Shown here: in pieces, positions 61,627 through 64,000 of the stretch
Position numbering within the stretch: position 1 is the first letter of the stretch
Layout: the number at the start of each line of letters is the position of its first letter
Source: RGIG8700 sp045648505
GTDB lineage: Bacteria; Bacillota; Clostridia; RGIG6154
DNA: 64,000 nucleotides
Assembly (NCBI GenBank): GCA_045648505.1
Contig: JAZROD010000060.1
Coordinates: 1-64,000, forward strand
Direction of reading: 5' to 3'
Notes under the pieces: generated by a model
Databases searched by the model: none
What the model was told of the DNA's origin: nothing
What the model saw: the letters and a program-made list of their open reading frames with translations, nothing else
Position numbers and translations under genes: made by a program

Positions 61627-61640
61627 TTCACAAGGTTTTT
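61610..61640. terminator. Bidirectional terminator between fic and the second ABC importer
   Basis: AAAACCTTGTG-AAATAATT-CACAAGGTTTT, with A and T tails on both sides. It ends 2 bases before the stop of the convergent minus-strand ATPase gene. Confidence 0.85.
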
Positions 61641-61641
61641 A

Positions 61642-62424
61642 TTATACATTAGTATTACTTAAAAATTCTTTTAATCTTTCGCTTTTTGGATTTGAGAACA
61701 GTTCTTCAGGTGCGCCTTCTTCGGCAATAACACCGCTGTCCATAAAGACAACTCTGTCTGAAACATTTTTTGCAAAGTTCATTTCGTGAGTAACGATTAT
61801 CATTGTCATATTTGTATCTGCAAGAGATTTGATAATGTTTAAAACTTCGTTTGTAAGTTCAGGGTCAAGAGCTGATGTTGGTTCATCAAAGAGCATAATT
61901 TCAGGATTAAGAGCCAATGCTCTTACGATTGCAACTCTCTGTTGCTGACCGCCTGAAAGCTCGCAGGGATAATTGTTTATTTTATCAGAAAGCCCTGCTT
62001 TTTCAAGAAGCTTTAATGCATTTTCTTCAATTTCTTTTAAAATTGCCTTTTTATTTGTTTTATAATCAGGTCTTTCTTTAGCAAGAAGCGTTGGTGCTAA
62101 TGTTACATTTTCAAGAACATTATACTGGGGAAAAAGGTTGAACTGCTGAAAAACAAAACCAAAATTCAGCTGGTTTTTACGAAGCTCTGCAGGGGACATT
62201 GTGTGTTGATTTTCACCGTTGAAAATTTCGTTCCCGTTTAAAAGAATTTGTCCCTTGTCTGCTTTTTCAAGAAAGTTTATACATCTTAAAAAGGTTGTTT
62301 TTCCGCTTCCGGATGAGCCGATAATGGAAACAACTTCACCCTTTTCCATAGAAAAGCTTATGTCTTTTAAAACTTCGGTTTTGCCGAAGCTTTTTTTAAG
62401 ATTGTTTATTTCAAGTATCGCCAT
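61642..62424 (-). CDS. Polar amino-acid ABC transporter ATP-binding protein (second importer)
   Basis: 260 residues. Walker A GSSGSGKTT, Q-loop VFQQFNLFPQ, signature LSGGQQQRV, Walker B IMLFDEPTSALDP and IVTHEMNFAKNVSDR are intact. It is GlnQ-like and clearly related to, but not a copy of, the protein at 16178. The start ATG 62424 has AAGGGG at the right spacing; the GTG nine bases earlier overlaps that site. It is the last gene of the binding protein-permease-ATPase unit. Confidence 0.93.
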   Translation of the reverse strand: MAILEINNLKKSFGKTEVLKDISFSMEKGEVVSIIGSSGSGKTTFLRCINFLEKADKGQILLNGNEIFNGENQHTMSPAELRKNQLNFGFVFQQFNLFPQYNVLENVTLAPTLLAKERPDYKTNKKAILKEIEENALKLLEKAGLSDKINNYPCELSGGQQQRVAIVRALALNPEIMLFDEPTSALDPELTNEVLNIIKSLADTNMTMIIVTHEMNFAKNVSDRVVFMDSGVIAEEGAPEELFSNPKSERLKEFLSNTNV

Positions 62425-62429
62425 TTTAC

Positions 62430-63077
62430 TCACCCCTTATAATAATTAAGCTTTTTCTCTATCTTACCTGCAAGAATTGTAAGAAGTCCGCAGAAGATGA
62501 GATAGAAAATTCCTGAATAGAATAATGGCCATATAAGTGCTTTTGATGTTATGTAGTTCTGTGCAACTCTTGTGATTTCAACAACAGAGATAATTCTTGC
62601 AAGGGAAGTATCTTTAACAAGAGTAATAATTTCATTGAACATAGGTGGAACAATTCTTTTTATTACCTGGAAAAGAACAACCTTGAAGAAAACCTGTGAG
62701 CTTGTCATACCAAGAACCTGACCTGCTTCGTACTGACCTTTTGGGATGCTTTCAATACCACCTCTGAAGATTTCAGAAAAATATGCGGCATAGTTTATAA
62801 CGAAAGCAATAAGAGCGGCATTGAGTCTTGAAAGACTTTCACCGTTCCACAAAAGTCCCGGTCCGAAGAAAACAAGCATAATCTGGAGCATAAGGGGAGT
62901 TCCTCTTATAATCCAGATAAATGTCTTAACGAGCCATTTGATAGGAGCTATCTTACTCATTGAGCCAAATGAAAGAATAAGTCCCAACGGAAGTGCGGCA
63001 ATAAGTGTTACCGCAAAAATTATAAGGTTGAACCTGAAGCCCTCAAAAAGGCCCATTGTTACTGTAATTAAATCCAT
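62430..63077 (-). CDS. Polar amino-acid ABC transporter permease (second importer)
   Basis: 215 residues with about five membrane helices. Signatures: GFRFNLIIFAVTLIAALPLGLIL, IRGTPLMLQIMLVFFGPGL, AYFSEIFRGGIESIPKGQYEAGQVLG (EAA loop) and FNEIITLVKDTSLARIISV. It is a HEQRo-family permease. The start ATG 63077 follows GAAAGGTG; eight upstream codons in the open frame have no ribosome-binding site. It is separated from the binding-protein gene by a hairpin and from the ATPase gene by 5 bases. Confidence 0.92.
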   Translation of the reverse strand: MDLITVTMGLFEGFRFNLIIFAVTLIAALPLGLILSFGSMSKIAPIKWLVKTFIWIIRGTPLMLQIMLVFFGPGLLWNGESLSRLNAALIAFVINYAAYFSEIFRGGIESIPKGQYEAGQVLGMTSSQVFFKVVLFQVIKRIVPPMFNEIITLVKDTSLARIISVVEITRVAQNYITSKALIWPLFYSGIFYLIFCGLLTILAGKIEKKLNYYKG

Positions 63078-63100
63078 AAAACACCTTTCGTAAACACACA

Positions 63101-63128
63101 AAAACTAAGGCCTTTGAGCCTTAGTTTT
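63101..63128 (-). terminator. Attenuating hairpin between second binding protein and its permease
   Basis: AAAACTAAGGC-TCAAAG-GCCTTAGTTTT with a following T (minus strand). It is in the same position as the hairpin at 15407-15434 in the first importer. Confidence 0.8.
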
Positions 63129-63147
63129 ATGTATGATTTGATTTAAA

Positions 63148-63939
63148 TTATTTGCAAACGTTAACCTGGTATTTAGCACCGAGTGCTTCGATTGTACCAT
63201 CTGCAATAAGTTCGTCAAAGATTTTGTCAACTTCAGCAGCTGTGTCGCCGTCTTTTCTGAAGCCTACGCCGTAGAATTCAACAGAAAGGTCAAGACCTTC
63301 AACGAGCTGGAGGTCTGCATAACCAGTGCCTTCGCCAATCATAGCGTTTGCAAGTGTTACGTCAAGAACTGCAGCATCTGCTGTGCCTGCTTTAACTTCC
63401 ATAAGAGCATCTGTCTGTTTTGCAACTGCTGTGTATGTAGCTTTTGCAAGGTTTTCGTCATCAGCGATTGCAGATTCACCTGCTGAAGAAATTTCAGCAA
63501 CTAATTTTGCGTCTGCAAGTGATGCAGCATCTGTGTATTTTTCTGCGTCAGCTTTTTTGATAACTACAACCTGTTTGTTTTCAATGTAAGGTTTTGTGAA
63601 AGAAATGTTTTCTTTTCTTTCTTCTGTAATTGTGAAGCCGTTCCAGATACAGTCAATGTTTTTAGAATTAAGTTCGATTTCTTTTGCATCCCAGTCGATT
63701 TCAACGAATTCAGGTGTTACACCTAATTTTTCACAAACTGCAATAGCGAGTTCTGTGTCAAAACCTGTGAAATTGCCGGCATCGTCTGTGTAGTTCATTG
63801 GAGCATAAACTGTGTAACCGATAACCATTTTGCCATTTTCTTTAATGTAAGCAAGATCTGATTCTGCTTTTTCTCCGCCGCAAGCTGCTAATGTGAATAC
63901 CATCATTACAGCAAGCATTAAACATAATAATTTTTTCAT
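63148..63939 (-). CDS. Polar amino-acid ABC transporter substrate-binding lipoprotein (second importer)
   Basis: 263 residues from ATG 63939 (an alternative ATG at 63951 has slightly different spacing to AAAGGAAAAGG and cannot be excluded). The lipobox LAACGG has Cys20. The mature part is a family 3 binding protein: MVIGYTVYAPMNYTDDAGNFTGFDTELAIAVCEKLG-type opening, then the WNGFTITEERKENISFTKPY hinge segment and a lobe 2 with LVAEISSAGESAI and AAVLDVTLANAM. The ligand is unknown. It is the first gene of its operon, with a likely -10 box at 63984-63989. Confidence 0.93.
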   Translation of the reverse strand: MKKLLCLMLAVMMVFTLAACGGEKAESDLAYIKENGKMVIGYTVYAPMNYTDDAGNFTGFDTELAIAVCEKLGVTPEFVEIDWDAKEIELNSKNIDCIWNGFTITEERKENISFTKPYIENKQVVVIKKADAEKYTDAASLADAKLVAEISSAGESAIADDENLAKATYTAVAKQTDALMEVKAGTADAAVLDVTLANAMIGEGTGYADLQLVEGLDLSVEFYGVGFRKDGDTAAEVDKIFDELIADGTIEALGAKYQVNVCK

Positions 63940-63983
63940 AATTTTTACCATTCCTTTTCCTTTATTTTTTTAAGAACGGTATG

Positions 63984-63989
63984 ATTATA
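63984..63989 (-). promoter_or_regulatory. Likely -10 box of second ABC importer
   Basis: TATAAT on the minus strand within TGTGATATAATC. The -35 lies beyond the window edge, so the promoter is incomplete here. Confidence 0.5.
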
Positions 63990-64000
63990 TCACAATAATT

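Overview
The window looks like a chromosomal segment of a low-GC, spore-forming member of the Clostridia, possibly an uncultured gut or anaerobic lineage. The reasons are AT-rich sequence, strong AGGAGG ribosome-binding sites, near-consensus sigma-A promoters (TTGACA-17-TATAAT), both dipicolinate synthase subunits (a spore marker), SLH-domain surface proteins and a T-box leader. No rRNA, tRNA, CRISPR array or phage module was seen. Taxonomy is inferred from gene content only.

Layout. 1-140: left end of an IS3-type insertion sequence that runs off the window. 245-991 (minus): YlmH-like S4 protein. 1117-6241: degV, then pgk, tpiA and gpmI, with a four-helix-bundle (S23/IVP-like) protein gene inside a palindrome array inserted between tpiA and gpmI. 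6367-11643: a 1758-residue secreted protein. 11667-12321: a 257-bp hairpin-array repeat, a probable structured ncRNA and a 38-codon small gene. 12378-16918: dpaA, dpaB, truA and a polar amino-acid ABC importer. 17190-18044 (minus): RluA-family pseudouridine synthase. 18373-44008: about 25 kb of giant secreted or surface proteins (three right-handed beta-helix proteins, two SLH proteins, one more modular protein). 44064-47596: a tyrosine-type T-box leader controlling an SSF symporter and an acyl-CoA ligase. 48045-53484 (minus): ybaK, argS, mscL and two flavoproteins in one tightly packed unit. 53639-60875: PrsA-like lipoprotein, argF, carA and a carB-dapF fusion. 61015-61626: Fic protein. 61642-63939 (minus): a second polar amino-acid ABC importer.

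How the genes work together. The pgk-tpiA-gpmI run covers lower glycolysis. The beta-helix and SLH proteins look like a surface system for binding or cleaving polysaccharide. argF-carA-carB makes carbamoyl phosphate and citrulline, but the CarA glutaminase has lost its Cys, His and Glu catalytic residues. CarB carries a C-terminal DapF-like domain in which the first catalytic Cys is Ala. Together these suggest an ammonia-fed carbamoyl-phosphate synthetase tied to arginine synthesis, with a repurposed epimerase-fold tail.

Repeats. At least three families of structured intergenic DNA occur: (i) hairpin arrays linked by GATATT/AATATC, one copy carrying the four-helix-bundle gene and two about 257 bp without it; (ii) 102-bp palindromes with a TATGTACACAAAGTACAC loop, whose arms differ between copies but stay self-complementary; (iii) a 99-bp sequence following the stop codons of two different S4-type RNA-binding protein genes. 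Most of these begin within a few bases of a stop codon. The repeats, the altered CarA-CarB-DapF and the Tyr T-box unit are the most unusual content.
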